A stretch of DNA of 32,580 nucleotides from Glomus cerebriforme. Its lineage: Eukaryota > Glomeromycota > Glomeromycetes > Glomerales > Glomeraceae. This document shows, piece by piece, positions 1 to 9,550 of the stretch; positions within the stretch are counted from its first letter, which is position 1, and each line of letters starts with the position of its first letter. Made by a program: the position numbers and the translations under genes. Under the pieces are notes generated by a model. It was not told the DNA's origin, did not search any database, and worked only from the letters and a program-made list of their open reading frames with translations. The stretch is taken from the NCBI GenBank assembly GCA_003550305.1, contig QKYT01000524.1, forward strand, positions 38,380-70,959, in the 5' to 3' direction.

Positions 1-126
1 GACGCGTAAGATAGTGACTGGAAGTAGTATAAGTAGGATAGTGACTGGACGAGTAGTATAGTTGCTGGACAAGTAGGATAGTATCTGGACGCGTAAGATA
101 GTGACTGGACGAGTAGTATAATGGCT

Positions 127-262
127 GGATAAATAATTGGATAAATGAAAACATTTTGGAATTGGTTTGATTATTGAAGTTTATTTTTTTTATTAATATA
201 TCACTTTAATTAACTCATTTTATTATTAGATGAATTGGATATATGAGGAGAAATTAAGCAAT
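127..262 (+). repeat. Minisatellite cassette copy 1, with intron-like core
   Basis: A non-minisatellite block of about 136 bp that recurs at 507 and 788. Its core, 165-229 (65 bp), begins GTTTGATT after ggaattg and ends TATTATTAG before atgaattggatatatgag. A ttaattaac branch-like string lies upstream of the AG. The core therefore has the borders and length of a short fungal spliceosomal intron. Confidence 0.75.
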
Positions 263-506
263 ATGGACAAGTAGGATAGTAACTGGATAAGTAGTATAGT
301 TACCGGACAAGTAGTTTAGTTATAGTATAGTTACTGGATAAGTAGTATAGTTACTGGACAAGTAGTATAGTATCTGGACAAGTAGGATAGTAACTGGATA
401 AATAGTATAGTTACCGGACAAGTAGTATAATTATAGTATAGTTACTGGACAAGTAGGATAGTATCTGGACGCGTAAGATAGTGACTGGGCGAGTAGTATA
501 ATGGCT

Positions 507-643
507 GGATAAATAATTGGATAAATGAAAACATTTTGGAATTGGTTTGATTGTTGAAGTTTATTTTTTTTATTAATATATCACTTTAATTAACTCATTT
601 TTATTATTAGATGAATTGGATATATGAGGAGAAATTAAGCAAT
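507..643 (+). repeat. Minisatellite cassette copy 2, with intron-like core
   Basis: Near-identical to copy 1. The intron-like core is 545-610 (66 bp), with GTTTGATT at the left and TTATTATTAG at the right. It is flanked on both sides by 20-bp minisatellite units. Confidence 0.75.
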
Positions 644-787
644 TAGGATAGTTACTGGACAAGTAGGATAGTTACCGGACAAGTAGTATAGTTATAGTAT
701 AGTTACTGGACAAGTAGTATAGTTACTGGATAAGTAGGATAGTATCTGGACGCGTAGGATAGTGACTGGACGAGTAGTATAATGGTT

Positions 788-927
788 GGATAAATAATTG
801 GATAAATGAAAACATTTTGGAATTGGTTTGATTGTTGAAGTTTATTTTTTTTTATTAATATATCACTTTAATTAACTTATTTTTATTAATTAGACGAATT
901 GGATATATGAGGAGAAATTAAGCAATT
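788..927 (+). repeat. Minisatellite cassette copy 3, with intron-like core
   Basis: Third copy, with core 826-893 (68 bp). The exon-side sequence after the AG reads acgaattgg instead of atgaattgg, which links it to the diverged fourth copy. Confidence 0.75.
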
Positions 928-1023
928 AGGATAGTAACTGGACAAATAAAATAGTGACTAGATAAATAGTATAGCAACTGGACAAATAGATATTTACTGG
1001 AAAATCAGAGCACAGATTTATAT

Positions 1024-1130
1024 GGATTGTTGGGATTGGTTTGATTTTCTATCTGTTTTTTAATTAATAATTTTGTCTTTTATTAATTTATTTTTTGTTT
1101 TTCTAGACGTTTGGACTTATAAGGATGAGA
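1024..1130 (+). repeat. Diverged cassette copy 4
   Basis: The interior no longer resembles copies 1-3, but both borders do. It reads gggattg followed by GTTTGATT on the left, and TTTTTCTAG followed by acgtttggacttataagg on the right. The putative core is 1039-1106 (68 bp). Conserved borders around a diverged interior is what intron evolution would leave. Confidence 0.5.
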
Positions 1131-1929
1131 TAGATCTTTTCAAAATTGACCTGCTGTAAATTAAATTTGGTTTCTTGCGAATCAAATCACTGTAGATATT
1201 TATTAGAAGTTCAATTTGCTAAATATCTAAAGTGATTTAAACATTTTTTGAGTTGCGAATGGTGTTGACGTCCTCGTCGTGCAACTTGGGTGTTAATATT
1301 AATTAATACTTATTAATATTGATAGCGAACAAACACCAACTTATTACTTGTTTAGTTAATTATAAAAAAAATTCATAACTAGATAAAAGGGCCATGTGCA
1401 AAAGACTTTATCCATCCTTTATATTGTATATATACATTCGAATGAACTCAGAGAAATTTTATCTGTCTAAATAAACTTTATTTTAATAAATGAATTTTTC
1501 TATTTTTCGATCATTAGTTAATTATAAAGAAACTGATACCTTAAAATACAATTATTAAATTTAACAGGAAATTTACCACAAATGCTATGTGTTACAAATT
1601 CAAGATTACAAATTACTATTTTTATATTTTACTTTTCATTATTATTTAATTCAAGACAAAAATTTTAAACATCTTATTAAAAATTTTATTTGATATTATC
1701 TATATCGTATCACAATGTATAAAGTATATCAAATAAGTATATAAATAAATTTAAACATTTTAATTTGCCCAATCAAAGAGTTATGAATGGATCAGTCCTA
1801 GTGAACTGATCTTTACAGTCTTCAATCCATGATCTGAAACCGGTCCGGACTAGTCCAACCAACTGCACCAATTTTATTTTATTTTATTTTATTTATGATT
1901 CAATCTATCCCACGTCCCGACTCAAATTT
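1131..1929. other. Intergenic, low-complexity AT-rich
   Basis: No coding frame was recognised. Contents are an imperfect hairpin (1185-1237), a short palindrome (GATCAGT at 1790-1796 with ACTGATC at 1805-1811), and a run of (ATTTT)n at about 1870-1895. Confidence 0.6.
1185..1237. repeat. Inverted repeat, 18-bp arms
   Basis: The arm aatcactgtagatattta (1185-1202) pairs with 1220-1237 at 17 of 18 positions across a 17-base loop. The string ttgcgaat also occurs just outside each end of the structure. No family was recognised. Confidence 0.6.
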
Positions 1930-2290
1930 TATTTTTATTTATACCAAATCCTAATTCATCATATATTCTTAGTTATAATGTTTTTTTTTCATTCATTCAC
2001 CATTTTCATTTAAATAATCCAGACTTTTTATGCATTATTATGTCCTTTTGCTGCATCAATTTTATATAATTCAACTATATTAACTTCAATTCCAATTCCT
2101 TAATCATATCAATATCCAAATAATATTCAAATGCTTTAACATAATTTTTTTTGACTCCTCGTCCATATCTATAACAATTGTCTAAATTATACTATGCAAT
2201 TTCATATCCATTTTCTGCTGCTTTGATATACCAATAAATAGTTTTTCTAAATCTTTTCATACACCACATTTTATAACATCTATGAATATG
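1930..2290 (-). pseudogene. Sel1-repeat protein relic
   Basis: Read on the minus strand from about 2259, the frame gives KTIYWYIKAAENGYEIA, a stop, then YNLDNCYRYGRGVKKNYVKAFEYY in pieces. This is the Sel1 pattern of a YNL..CY..G.GV.KD..KAFEYY helix pair. Further down, ELYKIDAAKGHNNA and, after a one-base shift, YLNENGE continue the same pattern. In-frame stops and at least two frameshifts show it is dead. It lies opposite in orientation to the intact Sel1 gene at 3213, and its wording matches that gene's repeats 7-13 closely. It is probably a decayed paralogue or a duplicated, inverted fragment. No start or promoter is visible. Confidence 0.7.
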
Positions 2291-3062
2291 TAAATGTTAA
2301 TAGCCTATTTTAAATTCTGAAATTTATCAGTTATGTCAATATTTACAATTTAAAATGAAACAAACGGACCAGAAATTATTATTTGATTTATTAAACACTA
2401 AATTTTTAATGATTTCATTTTTTTATTTATCTATTTTATTTATTTATTTATTTATTTTCTTATTATGCAATTTTTATCGAAAAATTAATATAAAGTCACA
2501 TGACTTATATATGCCAGTGAGCCAATGATATTTATTGTCTAATTAACATTTTAACAAGAAATTTTTAACATTATATGTTGTATATTAAAATTTGTTCGTC
2601 CAACATTTTATAAAAGAAAGTGTTTATTTAAATTCAAATTTTTGGCGAAAAGTGGGGATATCGAAAAGAAATTATTTATTGGAGTGACCTAAATAAATCC
2701 TTTCTATTTCATACAAAGTTTCATGTTTTTATCTTTTTATATTAATTTTAAATGTTTTTTTGCTAAACTTTTCAGAATTATAATAATATCCAAGGTTCAT
2801 ACGATTTTGGAAATTCATTTTATGGACGGGTAGAAGTATAAAAGAAAGTACGTGAAGGCTGATCAGCAACATGCATAGTTAGAGGAACCATTGTTTTTTT
2901 CCTTATTATGGATGTTTGCTATCAATCTATCAACCGGGTCACCTTAAAGATCAAGTAATCATCCGTTAATTAAACTTTTTTTTTTATATTAATCAAGCTA
3001 ACTTACGTACTAACGAATTACACAATTTCTAAAATTTTGCGTATTATATGAGTTTTGTACAA
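2291..3062. other. Intergenic region upstream of the Sel1 gene
   Basis: AT-rich, with a (TTTA)n tract at about 2430-2460. No gene was recognised. A slightly less AT-rich patch at 2640-2690 has no readable frame. Confidence 0.5.
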
Positions 3063-3118
3063 CCAATCAAAGATTATTTTTGTCTCACCGAGTATTATAC
3101 GCAGTATTTATATATATC
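3063..3118 (+). promoter_or_regulatory. CCAAT and TATA elements of the Sel1 gene
   Basis: CCAAT is at 3063-3067, followed by TATTTATATATATC at 3105-3118. The TATA-like element is about 95 bp before the ATG at 3213 and the CCAAT about 150 bp before it. This arrangement fits an RNA polymerase II promoter, but it was assigned by eye in a very AT-rich sequence. Confidence 0.4.
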
Positions 3119-3212
3119 AACGCCATCGTGTAACGGGGTACGATGTTAAAAGAATGATGTACAATTAAAATTACGTTCAGAGACTTTTTCACAGAAATTT
3201 CTCAAAAACAAA

Positions 3213-5282
3213 ATGTCTTTAGATAATATAAATATTTCAAAGGATGATGAAAATTTTTTGAAAGAATTTTTAAAAGATTTTTATCGTCAAATTATAAAAA
3301 TAAATTATTATCCTAAATTTAAAAATATTTTAATCAATTGGTTACAAGATTATTTGAATCATAATAAAAAAAATCCTAAAACAATTTTAAAATTAATGGA
3401 AAATCATGACGAAAGTGAAAATTGGTTTTCAAGTTTAATAGGATTTTTTTATGAACATGGTATAGGTTTTGATAATATTACTATCATTAATCATTATGAT
3501 AATAATAATAAGGCTTTAAAATTTTATTTATTATCGATTAATAAAAATGAAAATATTTCTATGTTTCAATTACTTAATAAAATTATTTCAAAATTTTTAT
3601 TATCATTTTATTATTTTAAAGATATTATTTTAGATAAAAGAAATTTGATCACAAACGATTTGGGAAATGTAATGTCACATGACCAGTTTGAAAATTTTAA
3701 TGGATTAAGAATAAATTTATGTAAAGATGAGATAAGTACTATAGAAAAATATTTTGAAGGTATTAATGAAAATCAAATAGATTATGATAAAAATGAAGAA
3801 TTAGTAGAATTAAATAATTTAGGATATTGTTATCAATATGGAATGGGAAAAAAGAAGGATGAATTTAAAGCATTTAAACTTTATTTAAGATCTGCAAATG
3901 AAGGAAGTTCTGAAGCGAAAAATAATTTAGGATATTGTTATCAAAATGGAATTGGAATAACAAAAGATGAAAATAAAGCATTTGAATGGTATTCAAAAGC
4001 CGCCAATGAAGGAGATTTTTATGCACAATATAATTTAGGTATTTGTTATCAAAATGGAATTGGAATAACAAAAGATGATAAGAAAGCTTTTGTATGGTAT
4101 TTTAAATCTGCTAAAAAAGAATATTCATCTGCACAAAACATATTAGGCGATTTTTATCAAAATGGGATTGGAATAACAAAAAGTTTAAAAAAGGCTATTT
4201 ATTGGCACAATAAAGCAGTAGAAAATGGAAATAAAGAAGCGCAATATAATTTGGGTAATTGTTATAAAAATAATAAAGATATGATAATGGCTTTTAAATT
4301 ATATCAAAAATCAGCCGAACAAGGACATACTGATGCACAATTTCAACTTGGATATTGTTATTCTAATGGAATCGGATCTGAAGTTAATAAGACAAAAGCA
4401 TTTGAATTATACGAAATCGCAGCTAAAAAAAATCATAGTATTGCACAAAGTAATCTTGGTTTCTTATACGGAAATGGTGAAGGAACAGGAAAAAATCTAG
4501 CAAGAGCTATTTACTGGTATAATAAAGCAGCGACGAATGGAAATAAAGTAGCACAATATAATTTAGCCCAATACTATAAATATGGTAAAGGTGTTAAAAA
4601 GGATGAGGTTAAAGCTTTTGAATATTACGAAAAATCGGCTAATCAAGGATATGCCAGTGCACAAATTAATCTTGGTATCTTATATGAGAATGGTGAAGGA
4701 ACAGAAAAAGATTTTAAAAAAGCTATTTACTGGTATAAAAAAGCAGCAGAAAATGGAAATAAAGTAGCACAATATAATTTAGCCCAATGCTATAGACATG
4801 GTAAAGGTATTGTAAAGGATAAAGTTAAAGCTTTTGAATATTACAAAAAATCAGCTAATCAGGGATATGCCAGTGCGCAAAGTAATCTTGGTCTCTTATA
4901 TGAAAATGGTGAAGGAACAAAGAAATATTTATGGAAAGCTATTTACTGGTATAACAAAGCAGCAGGAAATGGTAATAAAGTAGCACAATATAATTTAGCC
5001 CAATGCTATAGACATGGTAAAGGTGTTGTAAAGGATAAAGTTAAAGCTTTTGAATATTACAACAAATCAGCTAATCAGGGATATGTTAGTGCACAAAATA
5101 TCCTTGGAATCTTATATGAAAATGGTGAAGGAATAGAAGAGAATTTAGTGAAATCTGCTTATTGGTATAATAAAGCAGCAGAAAATGGATGTCAAGAAGC
5201 TAAAATAAGTTTAGAAAAGAACAAGTTTTCTTCTAAGCAAATCAAGCTGAACATGATTATAGAAGAGTTGTTACATCATTAA
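3213..5282 (+). CDS. Sel1-repeat protein, 689 aa, intact
   Basis: A single uninterrupted frame with no introns. Residues 1-195 are a helical N-terminal region. Within it, residues 70-110 (FYEHGIGF, then ALKFYLLSI) look like one degenerate Sel1 unit. From about 197 to 660 there are 13 Sel1-like repeats of roughly 36 residues, with the usual NLGYCY..GIGITKD..KAF.WY..AA pattern. Repeat 5 (343-372) is shortened. Sel1 repeats are TPR-like alpha-alpha solenoids that act as protein-binding scaffolds, for example in ERAD and kinase signalling. No kinase domain, signal peptide or membrane segment is present, so a cytosolic adaptor is inferred. In fungi of this group such proteins often accompany kinases of the type starting at 32376. 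Residues 447-662 are three copies of a 72-residue double repeat. The first ATG was chosen because it follows the promoter-like elements and a stretch without coding character. Its partner and exact function are unknown. Confidence 0.95.
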   Translation: MSLDNINISKDDENFLKEFLKDFYRQIIKINYYPKFKNILINWLQDYLNHNKKNPKTILKLMENHDESENWFSSLIGFFYEHGIGFDNITIINHYDNNNKALKFYLLSINKNENISMFQLLNKIISKFLLSFYYFKDIILDKRNLITNDLGNVMSHDQFENFNGLRINLCKDEISTIEKYFEGINENQIDYDKNEELVELNNLGYCYQYGMGKKKDEFKAFKLYLRSANEGSSEAKNNLGYCYQNGIGITKDENKAFEWYSKAANEGDFYAQYNLGICYQNGIGITKDDKKAFVWYFKSAKKEYSSAQNILGDFYQNGIGITKSLKKAIYWHNKAVENGNKEAQYNLGNCYKNNKDMIMAFKLYQKSAEQGHTDAQFQLGYCYSNGIGSEVNKTKAFELYEIAAKKNHSIAQSNLGFLYGNGEGTGKNLARAIYWYNKAATNGNKVAQYNLAQYYKYGKGVKKDEVKAFEYYEKSANQGYASAQINLGILYENGEGTEKDFKKAIYWYKKAAENGNKVAQYNLAQCYRHGKGIVKDKVKAFEYYKKSANQGYASAQSNLGLLYENGEGTKKYLWKAIYWYNKAAGNGNKVAQYNLAQCYRHGKGVVKDKVKAFEYYNKSANQGYVSAQNILGILYENGEGIEENLVKSAYWYNKAAENGCQEAKISLEKNKFSSKQIKLNMIIEELLHH
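4551..5198 (+). repeat. Three tandem 216-bp units inside the Sel1 gene
   Basis: Copies are 4551-4766, 4767-4982 and 4983-5198. Each encodes 72 residues: one Sel1 unit with KAFEYY..SANQGY followed by one with LYENGEG...KAIYWY..AA. A half-copy precedes them (residues 411-446). DNA identity between copies is high by eye, which suggests recent expansion by unequal crossing-over. Confidence 0.85.
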
Positions 5283-5336
5283 GCAGCTTAAATCATTCAA
5301 CAATAGTGTAAATTTTTATAGAAATATATATTTTGC

Positions 5337-5407
5337 AATAAATATTTATAATTAAATATATGAATTTCTATTATGTACACATATATTTTGTATCATTTTA
5401 TAATAAA
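5337..5407 (+). terminator. Polyadenylation signals of the Sel1 gene
   Basis: AATAAA occurs at 5337-5342, about 55 bp after the stop codon, and again at 5402-5407. In this AT-rich sequence the motif can occur by chance. Its position just after the only intact gene makes the first one plausible. Confidence 0.4.
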
Positions 5408-5884
5408 TCTTACAATATATTTTTATTTTGTTATCAATTAATAGTGATTTGATGAAAGAAAAGTTGCAAGCTTTATATTATTTTTTTTTATATTTGGGAA
5501 AAATACTTTTAAAGATCTTAAAATCCAATCATGATGAATTAACTTATAAATTGAGTGGGAACACACAGCATAAAAATATAATCCTTCCCTTCGCTCTAAA
5601 TGTTAAACAAATTGAATTTTAGCTATCTTTAAATATAAAACTGTTGAGTTTGTTTAAAATTATAAATCTTAAATACTGAAATCACAATTTATATTTATAA
5701 TTTTATATATAAATTCATATTTTATAATGTCAGTTCATTTAGAATTTGCAATTTTAAGGATAGTTCAACATTCTACATTTGAAGATAGTCAAATTGAGAT
5801 ATATTCAAATGTTTAGTTCATATTCTAAAATTTAATCATAAATACAAAAATTATATTAAACTCATTTTATACTTTATACATACC
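5408..5884. other. Intergenic, no gene recognised
   Basis: AT-rich spacer between the Sel1 gene and the SAM relic. A 64-codon open frame at 5428 starts from a non-ATG codon and has no recognisable features. Confidence 0.5.
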
Positions 5885-6563
5885 TGGCCAGTCCATGGCT
5901 ATGAATTGAGAGCATGAGTTAAATTGGAACATTAATACTAGCTTAGTTGCCGCTTGCCCTCGGTTATGCATATTATTTCTTCTAGCAAATCGCCTAAAAT
6001 TTTTTTGATTGCATAATCAACATGGCTGGAGTCTTCATCACAGAAACTTTCATTTGGGGTCGAATAACTAGAGCTTCGAGAAAACTTACAGCCATATGCA
6101 AGATAGCAGAAATGTACTCGCAACGCATGGCCTCATTACTATTTACGACTGGTCCCATGTAAATAAAAAAATGTTTCATAATAAACATTCGACATGAGAT
6201 TACTTATCTGATATGAAACTAAGAAATACAAGTGATATCTTTGCCCACGATTTCATGCTTCACTAGCACCTCTTTCAAGTCTTTTTTAATCCTGTATGAG
6301 AAGAATGGGCGTTTCTTTTTCTTTACACTCTTTAGCGAAGTTCACAAGTCTTATTGGTATTCTAAACCTAAGCCAATACTGCAAAACTCTTCTTTGGTCA
6401 TTTTAAGGAAATCACAGCCTGTAATCTTGTAAATAATCTTTTCATCGTCCTCATCAAATCCCAAGTCCCTTTCCTGCAAAAATTTGATAAATTCAACCGT
6501 ATTATATTTTTTATCTCTCATTTCCAGTTGCAGCAGCAGAAATGATCTACAACATTCTGACAT
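5885..6563 (-). pseudogene. SAM-domain family protein relic
   Basis: Reading down from 6563, the first frame includes EFIKFLQERDLGFDEDDEK and DFLKMTKEEFCSIGLGL. This is the helix pattern of a SAM domain as found in a large family in Rhizophagus-type genomes. At about 6353 the frame shifts and continues RLVNFAKECKEKE, then shifts again to RPFFSYRIKKDLKEVLVKH and a stop near 6225. Further down come EAMRCEYISAILHMAV and, after another shift, SHVDYAIKKILGDLLEEI. A final trace (IAMDW) lies near 5885-5900. The order of blocks matches my memory of the family: SAM, linker, then a domain with EYISTILH and VDYAIK motifs, as in some Crinkler-associated proteins. At least three frameshifts make it a pseudogene. 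No function is claimed for the second domain. Confidence 0.7.
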
Positions 6564-6986
6564 AGTATTACGTTTTTACAGGCTCGGGTGAAAAAAAATG
6601 TGTTACATTACACAAACATGTAAATGTGGCTTATATTACAAGTTTTGTATAAAAATATATCCAGAATTGTTTGCTTATTTGCTGCTGTTCTTCATTTTGT
6701 CATTGGCGTTTCTTATTATGTACTTCTTTTTTAGAATCCTATTAAGTCCAATTTGGCTCTTCATGTTATATTCATTTTAGGGTACTATTTGTACAAATTG
6801 TATTCTTTATGTAGTTAAGATGCAAATATTCTCTTAAAAAAAGAAAAAGAAATGATGATATTTCCAGATAAATTTAGTGACGAAACATAAAGGTTCTTAG
6901 TATATATCATGACATCATTCAAAAAAGATATCATAATGATGAAATATTGAAGGGTCTGAGGGACCATCAGATTACGGAGTAAGATG
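6564..6986. other. Intergenic, weak coding traces
   Basis: The hydrophobic open frame at 6598-6780 is AT-driven and unconvincing. From about 6855 a plus frame reads PDKFSDET, stop, RFLVYIMTSFKKDI. This could be the upstream end of the relic at 7084, but it is too short to call. Confidence 0.4.
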
Positions 6987-7102
6987 TTGGAAATGGAATT
7001 ATCATAAATATTATATTATCTCTTTCAAGAGTTTTTCTAAATTTATTTATTTTTTTTTTTTTGTGATCAGGGGAACTCCTTATGATAATATTCCATTTCC
7101 AA
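6987..7102. repeat. Inverted repeat with about 21-bp arms
   Basis: Arm 1 (6987-7007, ttggaaatggaattatcata then a) pairs with arm 2 (7080-7102) apart from a 2-base indel. The spacing is 72 bp. It may be the ends of a tiny non-autonomous element. No target duplication was found. Confidence 0.55.
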
Positions 7103-7323
7103 ATTTCACACATTAACCGCCACCATCAGATGCTGTTTTTGCATTCAATCAACTACAAATGATGGATGATGCTATCTATTAATTATTTCTGAATTTTAGC
7201 AATTATAGGACAGGTCAATAAGATGCTTCTGTTGGATGAGTTTATGTTATTGAATTTTACAGAGTTAATACATTTAAAGTTTCTGAATGGTTAGGTGTTT
7301 TGTTTATAATATTAAGCAGATGA
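7084..7323 (+). pseudogene. Unidentified coding relic, 79 codons
   Basis: One continuous frame from gat at 7084 to tga at 7321-7323 carries four internal stops yet reads like protein. Fragments are PPPSDAVFAFNQLQMMDDAI, NFSNYRTGQ, DASVG and VYVIEFYRVNTFKVSEWLG. The fragments on either side of each stop stay in register, so the stops look like point mutations in a former exon. No family was recognised. It overlaps the right arm of the inverted repeat at 6987-7102. Confidence 0.35.
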
Positions 7324-9106
7324 TGTAAAAATCAAATATTTTTCTACATTACTCAATATTAGTTTAATTAATAGCTGATAGATTATTCAATTACACAAAT
7401 TTTTCTAACTACTTATCTTTATTATTCGCCCTTTTGTTTACTGTAAATTTTACTTTTATTAAAATATATCTTATTTTTAATTTAAATAATAAGAGAATTT
7501 TCTTACAAATTTTTATAAAATAAATTAGACTTTTATTTAATATTGCTTTTTTCATGTGTAATTAATAATTTTTATTAAAAAAGTTCATCCAATACTAATA
7601 AATAAAAAACTCAAATATAAAAGATTTACAAATATTTACCATTAATATATTGTATTAATATTTATATTAATATAAAAATAAAGATAAAAATATTAATTAC
7701 ATATAAAGAAATAATAGTAAACATGGAAATCATTTATGTTAAAGAAACTAAATTATATTAGATTTACATTTTATATTAGATAAAATTTTTTTCTCAAACT
7801 TTGTGTAAAAAAAATTATATTTTTTTAATAAATTTTTTGACATGCTGAAAAAAAAATTTTTTTTTGATAAATTTTTTGCCCATGTTATTGGATGTAAAAA
7901 AAAAATTTTATTATCTAAATAAGTTAACTTTGAACATAACAGGAAGCTTTAAATAGGCTTTTTTTTCAAATTTAATATATCTAAATTAAGATTTTATAAA
8001 AATATGTTTAACAAGCCTAAATTAAATGTGTTGCATATTCTGATGATTTAGGTCTATTGGAAAATAAAAAAAAATTTTCAAACTAATAAAAACCAATATT
8101 AAGTACTCTTTCAATTACTTTACAATCACTTTTCAATCACTTTTTTTCATTAGACATACTGAAAAAGTTTGTAAGCATATGTAGGAGTTATTTTTTAACC
8201 AATAAGTAAAGTAAGTAAAAGGAAAAACATTAATATTCTATATTATGCATAAGAAAAAAAAATATATATATTTTTGTTTTCTTTTCTTTGTAAAAATATG
8301 TAAAAATAAAAAATATTAGTTATGATGTTGAGTTTTGAAAGTTTTTTCCTTTAACTAATATTATACTATATGTCTTTTACTTTGTATGATTGCTTTATTA
8401 TTTTTTTTATTAAATTCTTTTAAATAAAGTAAATAGAACTCAAACTCTCCTATGAAAATAGTTTTTTGGTAAGAAATCTAATTTTAAAAATTTTTATGAC
8501 AGATTTTGTGACAGTTATAAAATCTACAATAATCTTACATTTATTTGAAAGAAAAGAATTTACTCTAATTTATGAATTAAATCATTAGATTGAATCATTA
8601 CATGTAGAAATGCTAACAATCAATCATTGGAGTGCATTTATTTAACAACCAGTAATTCAAATCATGTGATTTTAGGTTTATTAGATAGCTTTAGTCATCC
8701 TCTATTGAAAGAAAATAAATTTATTTGTCTAACATATGTGTACATCAAGATATTCACAATTTAACATGGCAATTGTATTCCAATTTTACAATTTAATGTT
8801 GTTTATATTAGAAAAAAAATTCAAAAAATCTATTTATTTCAAACAATTATTTATTTACTATTGTTCAGTTAATTTTTTTAAAAAAATTGTTCATTTACTA
8901 TTGTTATTTTTTAAAAAAATTTCATTTGCTAATGAAAAAAAAAATTAAAACCCCAAAAAAATTAATAATTATGATATTTTCAATCAGAATATTTTAAAGC
9001 AGAAAAATTTAACAATCAAAAAATTATAATCATAAAAATGTGTATTAATTATTGGTATATTCCAATGTAAAGACAAAGAAAAAATGATTGGTTGATTTTT
9101 TATTAC
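7324..9106. other. Long AT-rich stretch without genes
   Basis: Poly-A and poly-T tracts and short AT-rich repeats only. The open frame at 8736-8948 is composed mostly of F, K, I, L and Y codons expected from base composition. No RNA gene or TE protein was recognised. Confidence 0.6.
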
Positions 9107-9142
9107 TGATCATCTGGATAATTTAATGGGTAATTTGTAAAT
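9107..9142 (+). repeat. Dispersed GATC-TGGATAAT repeat, copy 1
   Basis: gatcatctggataatttaat followed by gggtaatttgtaaa. It matches the sequences at 9255 and 29625, giving a consensus GATC..TTGGATAATTTGATGGATAATT.GTA (read in two parts). It is probably a fragment of a dispersed element. Confidence 0.5.
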
Positions 9143-9247
9143 TTAAATAATTAAACAATCTAGAATTGTTTTTAAAATTAAATTATATTTTTAAAAGAAT
9201 TAAATTATATTTAAGAAAAATAATTTTTTTTTTATTTTTTTTTTTGC

Positions 9248-9323
9248 TTTTTTGATCGGTTGGATAATTTGATGGATAATTAGTAAAGTAACATGATATA
9301 TTATCCTGCTGATCAAAAAAAAA
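9248..9323. repeat. Short inverted-repeat element with the same motif
   Basis: The left arm ttttttgatcggttggataa (9248-9267) is nearly complementary to 9300-9323 (attatcctgctgatcaaaaa then aaa). The 76-bp unit could fold into a hairpin and contains dispersed motif copy 2. It looks like a miniature transposon or the terminal hairpin of one. Confidence 0.5.
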
Positions 9324-9550
9324 TATAATGCCACTTTCTATATGCTTGGTCAATCCAAAACTGAACTAAAAAAAAACTATTGTATAATAGAGACAATAAC
9401 TTATTAACAATAATCAAAATAAAAAAAATCATATTCAATCCCAAATTTGGTTAAACTGATTACTTTTAAAAAGTTATTTAAGCACCTGCTATTCAGGGGT
9501 GGACAGGATGGATTGTTATGTTAAATTTTGCTTGATTGAAATGGAAGTCA

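Larger units (their letters stand above)
1..1010. repeat. 20-bp minisatellite array with interspersed cassettes
   Basis: The array is built from units close to gacaagtaggatagtaactg. Common variants are gacgcgtaagatagtgactg and gacgagtagtatagttactg. Runs of units are separated by a longer conserved block that starts ggataaataattgg, listed separately. Unit order differs between runs, so the array probably grew by unequal exchange or replication slippage. Twenty is not a multiple of three, so any frame cycles every 60 bp. The plus consensus meets TAG in two of its three phases, while the minus consensus has no stop in any phase. The array runs off the left edge of the window. Confidence 0.95.

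Noticed and set aside
1..1010. CRISPR-like array
   Set aside because: The repeats are contiguous 20-bp units without unique spacers, and the context is eukaryotic.
1780..1895. Possible tRNA-derived SINE on the minus strand (A-box-like TGGTGCAGTTGG and a weak B-box)
   Set aside because: The B-box match is poor, and the pentamer-rich tract lies at the wrong end for a SINE tail.
3874..4071. Minus-strand frame inside the Sel1 gene
   Set aside because: Antisense shadow of the repeated Sel1 codons.
6598..6780. 60-codon hydrophobic plus-strand frame
   Set aside because: Composition-driven, no homologue recognised, no promoter or neighbour support.
8736..8948. 70-codon plus-strand frame
   Set aside because: F, K, I, L and Y codons expected from AT-rich DNA; no protein-like pattern.
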